Shown here one piece after another: positions 1-8,604 of a stretch of 48,710 nucleotides of DNA. Where the stretch lies: NCBI GenBank assembly GCA_019748095.1, contig JAIEQA010000094.1:1-48710 (forward strand), given 5' to 3'. A model generated the notes under the pieces. The model saw only the letters and a program-made list of their open reading frames with translations, was not told the DNA's origin and ran no database searches. The position numbers and the translations under genes were made by a program. The stretch comes from Caulobacteraceae bacterium. Its GTDB lineage: Bacteria > Pseudomonadota > Alphaproteobacteria > Caulobacterales > Caulobacteraceae. Numbering within the stretch: position 1 is the stretch's first letter; each line of letters opens with the position of its first letter.

Positions 1-557
1 GCCAGCGGCAAGGTCTGGGTCTCGCCGGGGATGGCGCCGGCGAAGGTCACCGTGGCGCCGAACTCGCCGAAGGCCCGGGCGAACCCCAGCAGCCCCGCCG
101 CTACGAGACCGGGCGCCGCCAGAGGCAGGGTGACCCGGGCGAACACCGACAGGGGTGGCGCGCCCAGAACCGCTGCGGCGTCCTCCAGACCCCGGTCCAC
201 ACCCTCGATCGCCAGCCGCAAGGGCCGGACCACCAGCGGCAGGGCCATGATGGTCGCGGCGAGGGCCGCCCCCGTCCAGTGGAAGGCGAGAGAGACGCCG
301 AAGGCGTCGTGGAGCGCCCGACCGATCGGGCCCCTGACGCCAAAGAGGCTGAGCAGGATCAATCCCGTCACGACCGGCGGCAGGACGAGCGGGATGTTGA
401 CGGCCGCCTCGATGATCCAGCGGCCGGGGAAACGACCCCGGGCGAGGATCAGGGCCAGCGCCAGGCCGATAGGTAGACAGAGCGCCAGGGACGCCGTGGC
501 GACCTTGAGGGACAGCCAGAGCGCCTCGCTTTCGAAGGCGGAGACGGGCTCGAACAT
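1..557 (-). CDS. modB: Molybdate ABC transporter permease ModB (3' end outside window)
   Basis: Inner-membrane permease of the ModABC molybdate importer. The minus strand is open from an ATG at 557 to the window edge, giving 185 codons of a protein that is usually about 225-230 residues, so roughly 40 C-terminal residues are missing. Several hydrophobic segments are visible. Near the edge lies the ABC-permease signature ARAFGEFGATVTFAGAIPGE, closely matching the family's ARALGEFGAT. The start codon follows the modA stop directly (TGA then ATG), so the two genes are one transcription unit. modC, the ATPase, would be expected just beyond position 1. Family assignment is firm; only the C-terminus is unseen. 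Confidence 0.95.
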   Translation of the reverse strand, partial: MFEPVSAFESEALWLSLKVATASLALCLPIGLALALILARGRFPGRWIIEAAVNIPLVLPPVVTGLILLSLFGVRGPIGRALHDAFGVSLAFHWTGAALAATIMALPLVVRPLRLAIEGVDRGLEDAAAVLGAPPLSVFARVTLPLAAPGLVAAGLLGFARAFGEFGATVTFAGAIPGETQTLPL

Positions 558-1322
558 TCAGGCGACGGGCTCGAAGCCATGACGACGGAAGATCGCCGCC
601 GCCCGCGGCGTGCGCAGATAGTCCAGAAAGGCCCGTCCGTCCGCCCCGTCGTCCGCCGTCCCGGCCGCCGGATAGACGATCGCGGGCTGTTCCTCGGGCG
701 GAGGCTCAAGCACGATCCTGACCGCGTCCTGTCCCACGACGTCGCTGCGATAGACGATGCCCAGCGCCGCTTCGTGTCGCGCGACGAAGGCGCGCACGCC
801 GCGCACGTCCGCTGCGAAGACAAGGCGATCCTGGACGGCCTCCCAACGACCTGTGGCCTTCAACCAGGTCCGGGCGTAGGCGCCGGCGGGTACGCTCTCC
901 GGATCGCCGATGGCGAGACGCCCTCCGCCGGAAAGGGCTTCGAACACGTCCCGGCTCTCTGCGGCTTCGACCGGGGCGATCACCACCAGGTCATTGGCGA
1001 GCAGGTCGAAGCGTTGCGGGCCCAGACGGCCCGCGGCGGCCAGCCGGTCCATCCAGATCGGGTCCGCCAGGATCACGACATCGGCGGGCGCGCCGGCCTC
1101 GACCTGACGCGCCACCGCGCCGCTGGCGCCGAACGACAGTCGGACGCGGGTCCCCTCGTCGCGTTCGTAGTCGGCGGCGATCTCGGTCAAGGCGTCGGTC
1201 AGGGAGGCCGCTGCGAACACGGTCACTGTAGGCCTTGGCCCGGATGAGGGCGCGGGCGAACAGGCGGCCAAGGCGACAGCGACCAGGCCGGCCAGGACTA
1301 TCTTCAGGGTTTTCCAGGTCAT
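558..1322 (-). CDS. modA: Molybdate-binding periplasmic lipoprotein ModA
   Basis: Substrate-binding component that captures molybdate or tungstate outside the inner membrane and passes it to ModB. The protein has 254 residues. It begins with a basic, hydrophobic leader ending in a lipobox (LAAC at residues 17-20), so it is probably a lipid-anchored binding protein. The family opening TVFAAASLTDALTEIA and the later SFGASGAVARQ segment are the oxyanion-binding regions of ModA/WtpA-type proteins. It is first in the minus-strand modA-modB unit and divergent from moaA only 50 bp away, so uptake and cofactor synthesis probably share a control region. Confidence 0.95.
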   Translation of the reverse strand: MTWKTLKIVLAGLVAVALAACSPAPSSGPRPTVTVFAAASLTDALTEIAADYERDEGTRVRLSFGASGAVARQVEAGAPADVVILADPIWMDRLAAAGRLGPQRFDLLANDLVVIAPVEAAESRDVFEALSGGGRLAIGDPESVPAGAYARTWLKATGRWEAVQDRLVFAADVRGVRAFVARHEAALGIVYRSDVVGQDAVRIVLEPPPEEQPAIVYPAAGTADDGADGRAFLDYLRTPRAAAIFRRHGFEPVA

Positions 1323-1372
1323 GAGAGGAAAGAGTGCGCCCTTCTACGGAGACCCGTTATAGTCGTCCGAAC
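1323..1372. promoter_or_regulatory. Divergent modA/moaA control region with a ModE-like half site
   Basis: The 50-bp gap carries the promoters of both molybdenum units. CGTTATA at 1355-1361 matches one arm of the classical ModE operator (CGYTATATA), but I see no second arm. TTATAG at 1357-1362 could be a -10 element for moaA. It lies 11 nt before the moaA ATG, and no Shine-Dalgarno sequence is visible, so the moaA transcript may be leaderless. Both readings are inference from very short matches. Confidence 0.4.
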
Positions 1373-2425
1373 ATGACGGTCATCTATCAGTCTGACAAGG
1401 CGACGCCGATCGGCTTGGGCACCTCGGCTTCGCTGGTCGATCCGTTCGGCCGCGCGATCAACTACGTCCGTATCTCGGTGACCGACCGGTGCGACCTGCG
1501 CTGCCTCTACTGCATGGCCGAGAACCCGGTCTTCCTGCCCAAGGCCGATCTCCTCAGCCTGGAGGAGATCGAGCGGATGTGCGGCGCCTTCATCGATCTC
1601 GGCTGCCGCCGGATCCGGCTGACCGGCGGCGAGCCCCTGGTCCGCAAGGGGATGATGGATCTGGTGGCCGCCCTGTCGCGTCACCTCAGGACCGGAGATC
1701 TCGAGGAGATCACCCTGACCACCAACGGCACCCAGCTCGCGCGCCATGCCCGGGCGCTCGCGGGTCACGGCGTGCGCCGCATCAACGTGTCCCTGGACAC
1801 GCTCGACCCCGACAAGTTCCGGCGGATTACCCGCGGCGGCGATCTGCGGATTGTGATGGCCGGACTGGAGGCGGCCCGGCAGGCGGGCCTGAGCGTCAAG
1901 ATCAACACCGTCGCCCTGAAAGGCGACAACGTCGACGAACTTCCTGACCTGATCCGTTGGGCACACGGTCTGGGCATGGACATCACCTTGATCGAGACCA
2001 TGCCGCTGGGCGAGATCGGCGCGGATCGCACGGACCAGTATCTGTCCCTCGCCACGGTCCGCGAGACCCTGGGCCGGATCTGGACCCTGACGCCGTCAAC
2101 CCGCCGCACCAGCGGCCCGGCCCGCTACATGAAGGTCGAGGAGACGGGCGGAACGCTGGGCTTCATCACCCCGCTCAGCCACACCTTCTGCGAGGCCTGC
2201 AACCGGGTGCGGGTGACCTGCACGGGCCAGCTCTTTCTGTGCCTCGGCCAGGACGATCAGGCGGACCTGCGCCAGGTGCTGCGCGACCACCCCGGGGACG
2301 ACGCGCCGCTGCGTGAGGCGATCCGCGCCGCCATCGCCTTCAAGCCCAAGGGACACGATTTCAGGATCGACCGCCCCGGCGCTGCGCCGGCCGTTCTGCG
2401 CACCATGTCGACGACGGGAGGCTGA
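1373..2425 (+). CDS. moaA: GTP 3',8-cyclase MoaA
   Basis: Radical-SAM enzyme that, with MoaC, converts GTP to cyclic pyranopterin monophosphate, the first step of Moco synthesis. The protein has 350 residues from the ATG at 1373; an in-frame start at 1334 would add an unconserved extension. The N-terminal 4Fe-4S site is CDLRCLYC (CxxxCxxC), followed by [12 protein letters not shown]. The C-terminal cluster is [11 protein letters not shown] with a further Cys in QLFLCLGQ. It ends in the Gly-Gly tail (TTGG) needed by MoaA. It leads the cofactor operon; moaD starts 1 nt after its stop. Confidence 0.97.
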   Translation: MTVIYQSDKATPIGLGTSASLVDPFGRAINYVRISVTDRCDLRCLYCMAENPVFLPKADLLSLEEIERMCGAFIDLGCRRIRLTGGEPLVRKGMMDLVAALSRHLRTGDLEEITLTTNGTQLARHARALAGHGVRRINVSLDTLDPDKFRRITRGGDLRIVMAGLEAARQAGLSVKINTVALKGDNVDELPDLIRWAHGLGMDITLIETMPLGEIGADRTDQYLSLATVRETLGRIWTLTPSTRRTSGPARYMKVEETGGTLGFITPLSHTFCEACNRVRVTCTGQLFLCLGQDDQADLRQVLRDHPGDDAPLREAIRAAIAFKPKGHDFRIDRPGAAPAVLRTMSTTGG

Positions 2426-2426
2426 G

Positions 2427-2681
2427 GTGGCGGTCGTGAAACTGTTTGGCAGGATCGGCGACATCGCCGGCTGGTCGGAGGCCACCCTGGCCGGCGCAAC
2501 CCTGGAAGAGATCAAGGCGGCCGCCGCGGGCGCCGATGCCCGCCTCGCCGAACATCTCGATCATCCCAGCACCCTGGTGATCCTCAACGCCACCCTCATT
2601 CCCCACAGTCTGAGATGCGAGGCGCTGAAGATCGGTGACGACGACGAGGTGGCGTTCGGCTCTCCGGTCGGCGGGGGCTGA
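2427..2681 (+). CDS. moaD: Molybdopterin synthase sulfur carrier subunit MoaD
   Basis: Small ubiquitin-fold subunit that carries the thiocarboxylate sulfur into molybdopterin synthase. I place the start at the GTG at 2427, one base after the moaA stop, giving 84 residues; a second GTG at 2436 is possible. The protein opens with a beta strand (VVKLFGRIGD), has the middle LIPHSLRCEALKIGDDDEVAF typical of MoaD, here given without its last residue context, and ends in the obligatory glycines (SPVGGG). The extra C-terminal glycine is slightly unusual. moaE follows 3 nt later, as expected for partner subunits. Confidence 0.9.
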   Translation: MAVVKLFGRIGDIAGWSEATLAGATLEEIKAAAAGADARLAEHLDHPSTLVILNATLIPHSLRCEALKIGDDDEVAFGSPVGGG

Positions 2682-2684
2682 CCC

Positions 2685-3143
2685 ATGATCCGCGTCACCC
2701 GGGATCCGCTCGACGCGGCCTCACTCCTGCAGGACTTTTCCCGCGATCGCCTCGACACCGGGGCGGTGGTCTCCTTCACCGGCCTGACGAGGGGCCGCAC
2801 CGGCGACCGAGCCGTCGACGCCCTGACGCTTGAGGCCTACCCGGGCTTCACCGAGCGGGTGATGGAGGAGATCGAGACCGAGGCCCGCGCGCGCTTCGAG
2901 ATCCAGGATGTTCTCGCCGTCCACCGCTGGGGCACGATCGCCGTGGGCGAGCCGGTGGTCTTCGTCGCCGTCGCCGCTGTCCACCGTCGTCCCGCCTTTG
3001 AGGCGGCCGACTTCCTGATGGACCATTTCAAGACCCGGGCGCCGTTCTGGAAACGGGAGGACGGACCCGACGGCCGCCGCTGGATCGAGCCCCGGGATCA
3101 GGACCACGCCGATCGGGCCCGCTGGGCCGAGGAGACCCCATGA
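2685..3143 (+). CDS. moaE: Molybdopterin synthase catalytic subunit MoaE
   Basis: Large subunit that inserts two sulfurs into cyclic pyranopterin monophosphate using MoaD thiocarboxylate. It has 152 residues, the usual length. Family landmarks are GAVVSFTGLTRG near residues 26-37, LTLEAYPGFTERVM, the HRWGTIAVGEPVVFVAVAA strand and the catalytic lysine region DHFKTRAPFWKRE near residues 108-120. It sits between moaD and moaB, and its TGA overlaps the moaB ATG by four bases (ATGA), which implies translational coupling. Confidence 0.96.
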   Translation: MIRVTRDPLDAASLLQDFSRDRLDTGAVVSFTGLTRGRTGDRAVDALTLEAYPGFTERVMEEIETEARARFEIQDVLAVHRWGTIAVGEPVVFVAVAAVHRRPAFEAADFLMDHFKTRAPFWKREDGPDGRRWIEPRDQDHADRARWAEETP

Positions 3144-3706
3144 CCGACACGCATCCCGACCTGCAACCGCCCGCCCCCGGCGGCCGCCTCGTCGACCTTC
3201 CCCTGACCCCCGTCCGCATCGCCGTCCTCACCATCTCCGACACCCGGGACGAGGAGAGCGACACCTCCGGCAAGATCCTGGCCGACCGGATCGTCGAGGC
3301 CGGTCACCCGTCGGTCCTGCGCGACATCGTGCCCGACGACATCGAGGCTATCCGCGCCCGGGTCCGGGGCTGGATCGCCGACGGGGCGGTGGACGCGATC
3401 ATTACCACCGGCGGCACGGGCCTGACCGGCCGCGACGTCACGCCCGAGGCGCTGGAGCCGCTGTTCGACAAGCGGATCGACGGCTTCTCGGTGATCTTTC
3501 ATCAGGTCAGCTACCAGACCATCGGCCTGTCGACTCTGCAGTCCCGCGCGACCGCAGGCCTGATCGACGGCGTCTTCGTCTTCTGCCTGCCGGGATCTAA
3601 CGGGGCTGTCCGCGACGGCTGGGACAAGGTCATACGCTGGCAGCTCGACAGCCGTCACAAGCCCTGCAACATGGTGGAACTCATGCCCCGGCTGCTGGAG
3701 CGGTGA
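3140..3706 (+). CDS. moaB: Molybdenum cofactor biosynthesis protein MoaB (MogA/MoaB fold)
   Basis: Member of the MoaB/MogA family that adenylylates molybdopterin before metal insertion. The protein has 188 residues. The hallmark [16 protein letters not shown] lies near residues 93-108 and the [14 protein letters not shown] segment near 153-166, both from the pterin/nucleotide-binding site. In E. coli MoaB is dispensable and MogA does the work. No separate mogA is seen here, so this protein may fill that role (inference). It overlaps moaE by 4 nt, and its stop overlaps the moaC start. Confidence 0.93.
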   Translation: MTDTHPDLQPPAPGGRLVDLPLTPVRIAVLTISDTRDEESDTSGKILADRIVEAGHPSVLRDIVPDDIEAIRARVRGWIADGAVDAIITTGGTGLTGRDVTPEALEPLFDKRIDGFSVIFHQVSYQTIGLSTLQSRATAGLIDGVFVFCLPGSNGAVRDGWDKVIRWQLDSRHKPCNMVELMPRLLER

Positions 3707-4206
3707 TGTCGGATCCTATGCCGCCCCTGAGGACCGGCCTGACCCATATCGACGCCGACGGACGCGCCCGCATGGTCGACGTGTCGGACAAGGCGACGAC
3801 CACACGCGAGGCGACGGCGCGCGGCCGGATCGTCATGCGACCCGAGACCCTGGCGCTGGCCCTGTCCGGCGGCGGCAAGAAGGGCGACGTCCGCGCCGTG
3901 GCCGAGATCGCCGGCGTCATGGCGGCCAAGCGCACCTCCGACCTGATCCCTATGTGCCATCCACTGATGCTGACCTCGGTCAAGGTCGCCATCCGCACGA
4001 CGGACGACGGATCGGGTCTGGAGGCGACAGCGACGGCCCGGACGCAAGGGCAGACAGGGGTCGAGATGGAGGCCCTGACGGCCGCGTCCGTCGCCCTGCT
4101 GACCCTCTTCGACATGCTCAAGGCGGTCGACCGCGAGATGGTGGTCACCGATATCGGCCTCCTGGCCAAGTCCGGCGGCGCTTCGGGCGACTGGAGCCGG
4201 GCATGA
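3706..4206 (+). CDS. moaC: Cyclic pyranopterin monophosphate synthase MoaC
   Basis: Acts after MoaA, turning the cyclised GTP product into cyclic pyranopterin monophosphate. It has 166 residues from the ATG at 3706, which shares a base with the moaB stop; a GTG at 3703 is also in frame. Diagnostic segments are [18 protein letters not shown] at the N-terminus, [15 protein letters not shown] with the conserved Cys-His in the middle, and [19 protein letters not shown] toward the C-terminus. Its TGA overlaps the moeA ATG. Confidence 0.96.
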   Translation: MSDPMPPLRTGLTHIDADGRARMVDVSDKATTTREATARGRIVMRPETLALALSGGGKKGDVRAVAEIAGVMAAKRTSDLIPMCHPLMLTSVKVAIRTTDDGSGLEATATARTQGQTGVEMEALTAASVALLTLFDMLKAVDREMVVTDIGLLAKSGGASGDWSRA

Positions 4207-5402
4207 GCCTGCCGTCGATCGAGACCGTCCGCGCGACCATGCTGTCGGCGATCGTCCCACTGGCGGCGGAAGCGATACCCCTGGCGGAGGCCGACGGATG
4301 CTGGCTGGCCGAACCCGTCACGGCCGAACGCGACCAGCCCCCGTTCGACGCCTCGGCCATGGACGGGTGGGCGGTTCGCAGCGTGGATCTCCGACCGGGT
4401 GCGCGGCTTGAAATCGTCGGCGAGAGCGCCGCGGGCCACGACGCCGGCGTGACCGTCGCCCCGGGCCAGGCCGCCCGCATCTTCACAGGCGCCGCCTTGC
4501 CGCCCGGCAGCGACCGGGTGGTGATCCAGGAAGAAGCCGAACGCGACGGGGGGACGGTCGTCCTGGCCGCCGCCGCAGACGCGCCCGCCTGGGTCCGTCC
4601 GCGGGGATGCGACTTCCGCGCCGGCGCGGTTCTGCTCGAGGCCGGGACCCGGCTCAATCCCTGGCGCCTGGCCCTCGCCGCCTCGGCGGGCCGCGCCACC
4701 GTCACCTGCAGACGGCGGCCCGTGGTCGCCCTCCTGTCGACCGGGGACGAACTCGTCGCCGCTGGAGAGACGGCCGGCCCGCACCAGATCTACGACGCCT
4801 GCGCCCCGGCCCTGGCGGCCTTCGTGCGCCGCAGTGGCGGGACCTCGGTCCTTCTCGGCCGGGCGAAGGACGATGACGCCTCCATCCTCGCCGCGATCGA
4901 CGCAGGAACCTTCGACCTGCTGGTAACGGTCGGCGGCGCCTCGGTCGGCGATCATGATCGCGTCAAGCCGGCTGTCCGGTCGGCCGGCGCGGTGCTTTCG
5001 GTCGAAGGGGTCGCCGTGCGTCCCGGCAGGCCTGTCTGGTTCGCGCATCTGGCCGACGGACGGCCGCTGCTGGGCCTGCCCGGCAATCCCGCCTCCGCCC
5101 TGGTGTGCGCGCAGCTGTTCCTCGCCCCCCTGATCGCCGCGCTTCAGGGCGGAAGGACCGATCCGGCCGTGGACACCGCCGTTCTCAACGGGCCGCTTTC
5201 CGCCAATGGTCCGCGCGAACATTTTATGCGCGCCATCGTCGAAACCGCCCCTGACGGCAGCCGCCGCGTGCGCCCGATGAGCGACCAGGACTCCTCCCTC
5301 GTCACGGTGATGGCGGCGGCCAACGCGCTGGTGCGGCGGCTCCCCGGCGCACCACCGCTGGAGGCCGGGTCCCGGGTCGAGGTCTTGCTCCCGGAAGCGT
5401 GA
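4203..5402 (+). CDS. moeA: Molybdopterin molybdenumtransferase MoeA
   Basis: Catalyses molybdate insertion into adenylylated molybdopterin, releasing mature Moco. The protein has 399 residues from the ATG at 4203, the family norm. Seen in order are [15 protein letters not shown] near residue 45, [28 protein letters not shown], the catalytic [13 protein letters not shown] loop, and [11 protein letters not shown]. The C-terminal domain IV follows. It is last in the tight coupled series; the next gene starts 91 bp on. Its antisense strand is also open over a long stretch, but that is a by-product of high GC. Confidence 0.96.
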   Translation: MSLPSIETVRATMLSAIVPLAAEAIPLAEADGCWLAEPVTAERDQPPFDASAMDGWAVRSVDLRPGARLEIVGESAAGHDAGVTVAPGQAARIFTGAALPPGSDRVVIQEEAERDGGTVVLAAAADAPAWVRPRGCDFRAGAVLLEAGTRLNPWRLALAASAGRATVTCRRRPVVALLSTGDELVAAGETAGPHQIYDACAPALAAFVRRSGGTSVLLGRAKDDDASILAAIDAGTFDLLVTVGGASVGDHDRVKPAVRSAGAVLSVEGVAVRPGRPVWFAHLADGRPLLGLPGNPASALVCAQLFLAPLIAALQGGRTDPAVDTAVLNGPLSANGPREHFMRAIVETAPDGSRRVRPMSDQDSSLVTVMAAANALVRRLPGAPPLEAGSRVEVLLPEA

Positions 5403-5493
5403 CGCTCTGCGGAGAGCCGGTCCCTTCGCGCGACCGTCTTCCTGCCACCGCACCGGGCGGCCTAGGATCACAGGGAATGCGAGGAGGCGGAAG

Positions 5494-5877
5494 ATGCTGA
5501 CACGAATCGGTCCGGTGAAACTGAGGCTGCAGGTCATGAGCGCCGAAACCAGCGCCATGGGGCCAGGCAAGGCCGCCGTCCTGGAAGCCATCACGGCGCA
5601 CGGCTCCATCTCCGGAGCCGGACGGGCCCTGAACATGAGCTACAAGCGCTGCTGGGCGCTGGTGGATGAGATGAACCGGTGCTGGAAGACCCCGCTCGTA
5701 ACCGCCACCCGCGGCGGGCCGGCCCAGGGAGCCTGCCTCACCGCGGAGGGGCGCCTCGTCATTGACGCCTTTCGGGCTCTGGAACGCCGGTTGTCGGAGG
5801 TTACCCGGGACGATCCGGCCTATGCGACCCTGGTCGACCATCTTCGCGACGCGCCCATGGCGACCGCGGCTCTCTGA
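5494..5877 (+). CDS. ModE-type winged-helix regulator, DNA-binding domain only
   Basis: Predicted molybdenum-responsive or related transcription regulator of 127 residues, preceded by a good Shine-Dalgarno (GAGGAGG). It matches the N-terminal winged helix of ModE: GPGKAAVLEAITAHGSISGA, then RALNMSYKRCWALVDEMN as the recognition helix, and a TATRGGPAQGACLTAEGR wing. The two C-terminal molybdate-binding (TOBE/Mop) domains of full ModE are absent, so it cannot sense molybdate in the classical way. Placement after moeA, in the same direction, supports a role in this locus. Related short ModE-N proteins occur elsewhere in Proteobacteria. Confidence 0.85.
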   Translation: MLTRIGPVKLRLQVMSAETSAMGPGKAAVLEAITAHGSISGAGRALNMSYKRCWALVDEMNRCWKTPLVTATRGGPAQGACLTAEGRLVIDAFRALERRLSEVTRDDPAYATLVDHLRDAPMATAAL

Positions 5878-5889
5878 TCAGCGCGCCCG

Positions 5890-5924
5890 CTCCCGGAAGG
5901 GAGACTGAAGGATTACTCCTTCAG
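5890..5924. terminator. Tandem hairpins between converging modE-like gene and cysS
   Basis: Two perfect inverted repeats lie end to end. The first, at 5890-5903, pairs CTCCC with GGGAG around a GGAA loop. The second, at 5905-5924, pairs CTGAAGGA with TCCTTCAG around a 4-nt loop and overlaps the cysS stop codon. Their position between two converging genes fits a bidirectional terminator. There is no strong T-run on either side. Confidence 0.5.
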
Positions 5925-7322
5925 CCGCCACGTGGCGCCGGTCGGCCCGTCCATCACCACGACGTTCAGCGCCGTCAGCCGGTCTCGAATGCGATCCGCC
6001 TCGGGCCAGTTCTTCCCCGCCCGCGCGGTCACCCGCTCGGCCAGCAGCGTCTCGACCTCGGCTTTCAGGACGTCGTCGGATCCGCCTTCAAACCAAGCAT
6101 CCGGCGAAGCCAGCAGCACCCCCAAAATCCGGCCGCAGGCGAGCAGATCGGCCTTGGCGATGCCGACCGCCGTGTGATCGCCGGCCGTCATGGCTCGCTC
6201 TATCTCGCTGGACAGGGCGAACAGGGTCGCCATGGCCCCAGGCGTGTTCAGGTCGTCCGAGATGGCCTGGATAAACGCGGATGACGGCATGTCGCCCAGC
6301 GCCTCGACGCCAGCGGCGCGGCGCAATGCTCCATACAAGCGATCGAGGTTCTTGCGCGACTGATCCAGCAGCGCCTGGTTCCAGTCGAGCGGCTGACGGT
6401 AGTGCGCGCTCAGCAGGGCCCACCGGACGACCTCGCCCGGCGTCGCCTGGACCAGATCGTGCAGCAACAGGACATTGCCGATCGACTTGGCCATCTTCTC
6501 GGCGTCCATCGTCAGGAAGCCGTTGTGCATCCAGTAGCGACTATATTCGGCGGGCGCGGTCGTCTCGTGGGCATGGCCGTGGGCGCAGACGCCCTGGGCG
6601 ATCTCGTTCTCATGGTGCGGGAAGACCAGGTCGATGCCGCCGCCGTGGATGTCGATGGGCAGGCCCAGGACGGCCTCGATCATGGACGAACATCCGATAT
6701 GCCAGCCGGGCCGCCCGTCGCCCCAGGGCGAAGGCCAGGACGGTTCGTCGGGTTTGGAGGGTTTCCACAGGACGAAGTCGTGCGGGTTCTTCTTGTAGGG
6801 GGCGACCTCGACCCGGGCCCCGGCGATCATGTCATCGAGGTTGCGGCCAGACAGCGCGCCGTAGGCCGGATAACTCGACACGTCGAACAGCACATGGCCT
6901 TCCGCCGCATAGGCGCAGCCGGCGTCGACGATCTTGCCGATCTGGGCGACCATGGCGTCGATGTGGTCGGTGACATGGGGCGCGATGTCCGGCGGCGTGA
7001 CGTTCAACAGGCCCATATCGGCCAGATAGGCGGCCTCGTAGCGGGCCGTGACCTCGCCGATCGCCACGCCTTCCTTGAAAGCTTTCGCATTGATCTTGTC
7101 GTCCACGTCCGTGACGTTGCGGGCGTAGATCACGCTGTCGGCGCCGTACTCGCGACGCAACAGCCGGACCAGCACGTCGAACACCACCGGCGGGCGCGCA
7201 TTGCCGATGTGGGCATAGTCATAGACCGTGGGTCCGCACACATAGAGCGTCACCCGGTCGGGATCGCGCGGCGTGAACACCCGCTTCTCACGGTGCAGGG
7301 TGTCGTAAAGGGAAAGCGTCAT
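5913..7322 (-). CDS. cysS: Cysteinyl-tRNA synthetase
   Basis: Class I aminoacyl-tRNA synthetase that charges tRNA-Cys in the cytoplasm. It has 469 residues, close to the bacterial norm. The HIGH-type motif sits in CGPTVYDYAHIGNARP, whose Cys is the first zinc ligand. WHIGCSSM supplies the second Cys and HHENEIAQ the remaining ligands. The KMSKS loop is DAEKMAKSIGN. The C-terminal DALR-type domain follows (RVTARAGKNWPEADRIRDRL). It is transcribed convergently with the molybdenum block and is the clearest housekeeping gene in the window. Confidence 0.98.
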   Translation of the reverse strand: MTLSLYDTLHREKRVFTPRDPDRVTLYVCGPTVYDYAHIGNARPPVVFDVLVRLLRREYGADSVIYARNVTDVDDKINAKAFKEGVAIGEVTARYEAAYLADMGLLNVTPPDIAPHVTDHIDAMVAQIGKIVDAGCAYAAEGHVLFDVSSYPAYGALSGRNLDDMIAGARVEVAPYKKNPHDFVLWKPSKPDEPSWPSPWGDGRPGWHIGCSSMIEAVLGLPIDIHGGGIDLVFPHHENEIAQGVCAHGHAHETTAPAEYSRYWMHNGFLTMDAEKMAKSIGNVLLLHDLVQATPGEVVRWALLSAHYRQPLDWNQALLDQSRKNLDRLYGALRRAAGVEALGDMPSSAFIQAISDDLNTPGAMATLFALSSEIERAMTAGDHTAVGIAKADLLACGRILGVLLASPDAWFEGGSDDVLKAEVETLLAERVTARAGKNWPEADRIRDRLTALNVVVMDGPTGATWRLKE

Positions 7323-7439
7323 GGGACCTCGGCGGCCTCGAAAGTGATCTTGCGGGACGCGCTGGGTGTGCCGCGTCCCACAAGGTCACCTAGACTTTCA
7401 TACGCGCCTTCGCCATGGCGCCGGACACCTGTCGCCGCT

Positions 7440-8276
7440 TCAGAGTTTCCAGCGCGGTCCGTTTTCCAGCACGAACTCCGCGAACGTCTTCGGCTTGCGC
7501 CCGGTCACCGCCTCGACCGTATCGGTGACCCGGTCCTCGGCGCCGTGGGCGATCGCCCCGTCCATTCCCGCCAGCGCCTGGGCAAACGCGCCCGGAATGC
7601 CGATGGCTTCGAAACGCGACGTCAGCTCCTGGAGGGTCAACCGGTGATGCGCGACCGGCCGTCCGGATGACGCCGAAATCAGCCTCGCCACCTCGTCGTA
7701 GCTCAGCGTCTCCGGTCCGGTGAGGATCAGGTCGCCGTTCCCGAAGTCGTCGCCGAGCAGCGCCTCGACCGCGACAGCGGCGATGTCTCCGGCGTCGATG
7801 AACGGAACGCGTCCGTCCTGCGTCGCGGAATAGATGCGACCCTCCGTGCGGATGGTCTCGACGTGCTGGTGCTCGGAGAAATTTTGCATGAACCAGCTCG
7901 GGCGCAGGGCGGTCCAGCCCGGGGCTTTGGCCTTCAGATAGGCGTGGACGGCGCCCATCAAGGGCCCGCCTTCCTCCAGCATGGAAGAACTCAGCAGGAC
8001 CAGACGCGCGACGCCTGCGCCGATCGCCTGGTCGATGAAGGGCCGCATGGCGTCGAGCGGATCCGCCGCGCCGGTCGGGGCGACCATGTAGACGGCCCGC
8101 ACGCTCTCAAGGGCGCCTGCGAAACTGTCGGCGTCGGCCCAGTCGAAGCGGACCTGATCGGCCGCGGCCGGCGAGCGCGTCGCCACACGAGCGGGGATGC
8201 CGCGGCCCCGCAGGAGGTCCGCGACGCGCCGTCCGGTCTTGCCTGTGCCCCCGGTCACCAGAACATTATCGGCCAT
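7440..8276 (-). CDS. NmrA-like NAD(P)-binding oxidoreductase/regulator
   Basis: Atypical short-chain dehydrogenase of the NmrA/HSCARG type, which binds NAD(P) and either reduces quinones or senses the cofactor ratio. It has 278 residues from the ATG at 8276; the upstream in-frame GTG at 8285 lies inside the GGAGGTG ribosome site and is rejected. The Rossmann motif is VLVTGGTGKTGRRVADLL at the N-terminus. The middle holds LSSSMLEEGG and the substrate side PETLSYDEVARLISASSG. No catalytic YxxxK is obvious, as in NmrA proteins. The substrate is unknown. Confidence 0.85.
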   Translation of the reverse strand: MADNVLVTGGTGKTGRRVADLLRGRGIPARVATRSPAAADQVRFDWADADSFAGALESVRAVYMVAPTGAADPLDAMRPFIDQAIGAGVARLVLLSSSMLEEGGPLMGAVHAYLKAKAPGWTALRPSWFMQNFSEHQHVETIRTEGRIYSATQDGRVPFIDAGDIAAVAVEALLGDDFGNGDLILTGPETLSYDEVARLISASSGRPVAHHRLTLQELTSRFEAIGIPGAFAQALAGMDGAIAHGAEDRVTDTVEAVTGRKPKTFAEFVLENGPRWKL

Positions 8277-8529
8277 GGGTTTCACCTCCAGCCTGGGAGC
8301 CGGACACGGCGTGGGCGTCTCCCACGACCTGCGCGATCACGTTGGGGTTCCAGTAGTCGCGGTAGTGGACGATGCGACCACCCGAGACCCTGATCACCGA
8401 AATGTAGGTCTGCTCATAGGTCTTGCCGGAGGCGACGCCGCGCCCGACACCGGTGAACTCCAGGATGAAGGTGTCGGCGTCAACGGAGCGGTGGACGACC
8501 GGGGCGCCCACGCCGACGATGTCGATCAT
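8266..8529 (-). pseudogene. N-terminally truncated SnoaL/NTF2-like protein
   Basis: An 87-codon frame encodes only the second half of a SnoaL-like (NTF2-fold) protein. Recognisable parts are TFILEFTGVGRGVASGKTYE, QTYISVIRVSGGRIVHYRDY and WNPNV near the end. Intact family members are about 130 residues. Upstream in the same frame a TGA at 8566-8568 blocks extension, and no matching N-terminal half is seen before the antiporter starts at 8605. The 3' end overlaps the NmrA gene by 11 nt and contains its ribosome site, so the pair was probably an operon. It is likely a decayed gene; a short functional protein cannot be excluded. Confidence 0.6.
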
Positions 8530-8604
8530 GGTTCCAAGGCCGGCGAACTTCGGTCCGGCGCCTGGATCACTGGCTCCCCGCCGGATGGCGGCCTAGGCAG
8601 AGGC

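Noticed and set aside
3681..5636. A 651-codon minus-strand frame antisense to moaC and moeA
   Set aside because: It mirrors well-conserved genes and encodes low-complexity Arg/Gly/Pro-rich sequence, a usual artefact of GC-rich codon bias. Similar long shadows over 8863-10236, 6402-7670 and 31585-33012 were rejected for the same reason.
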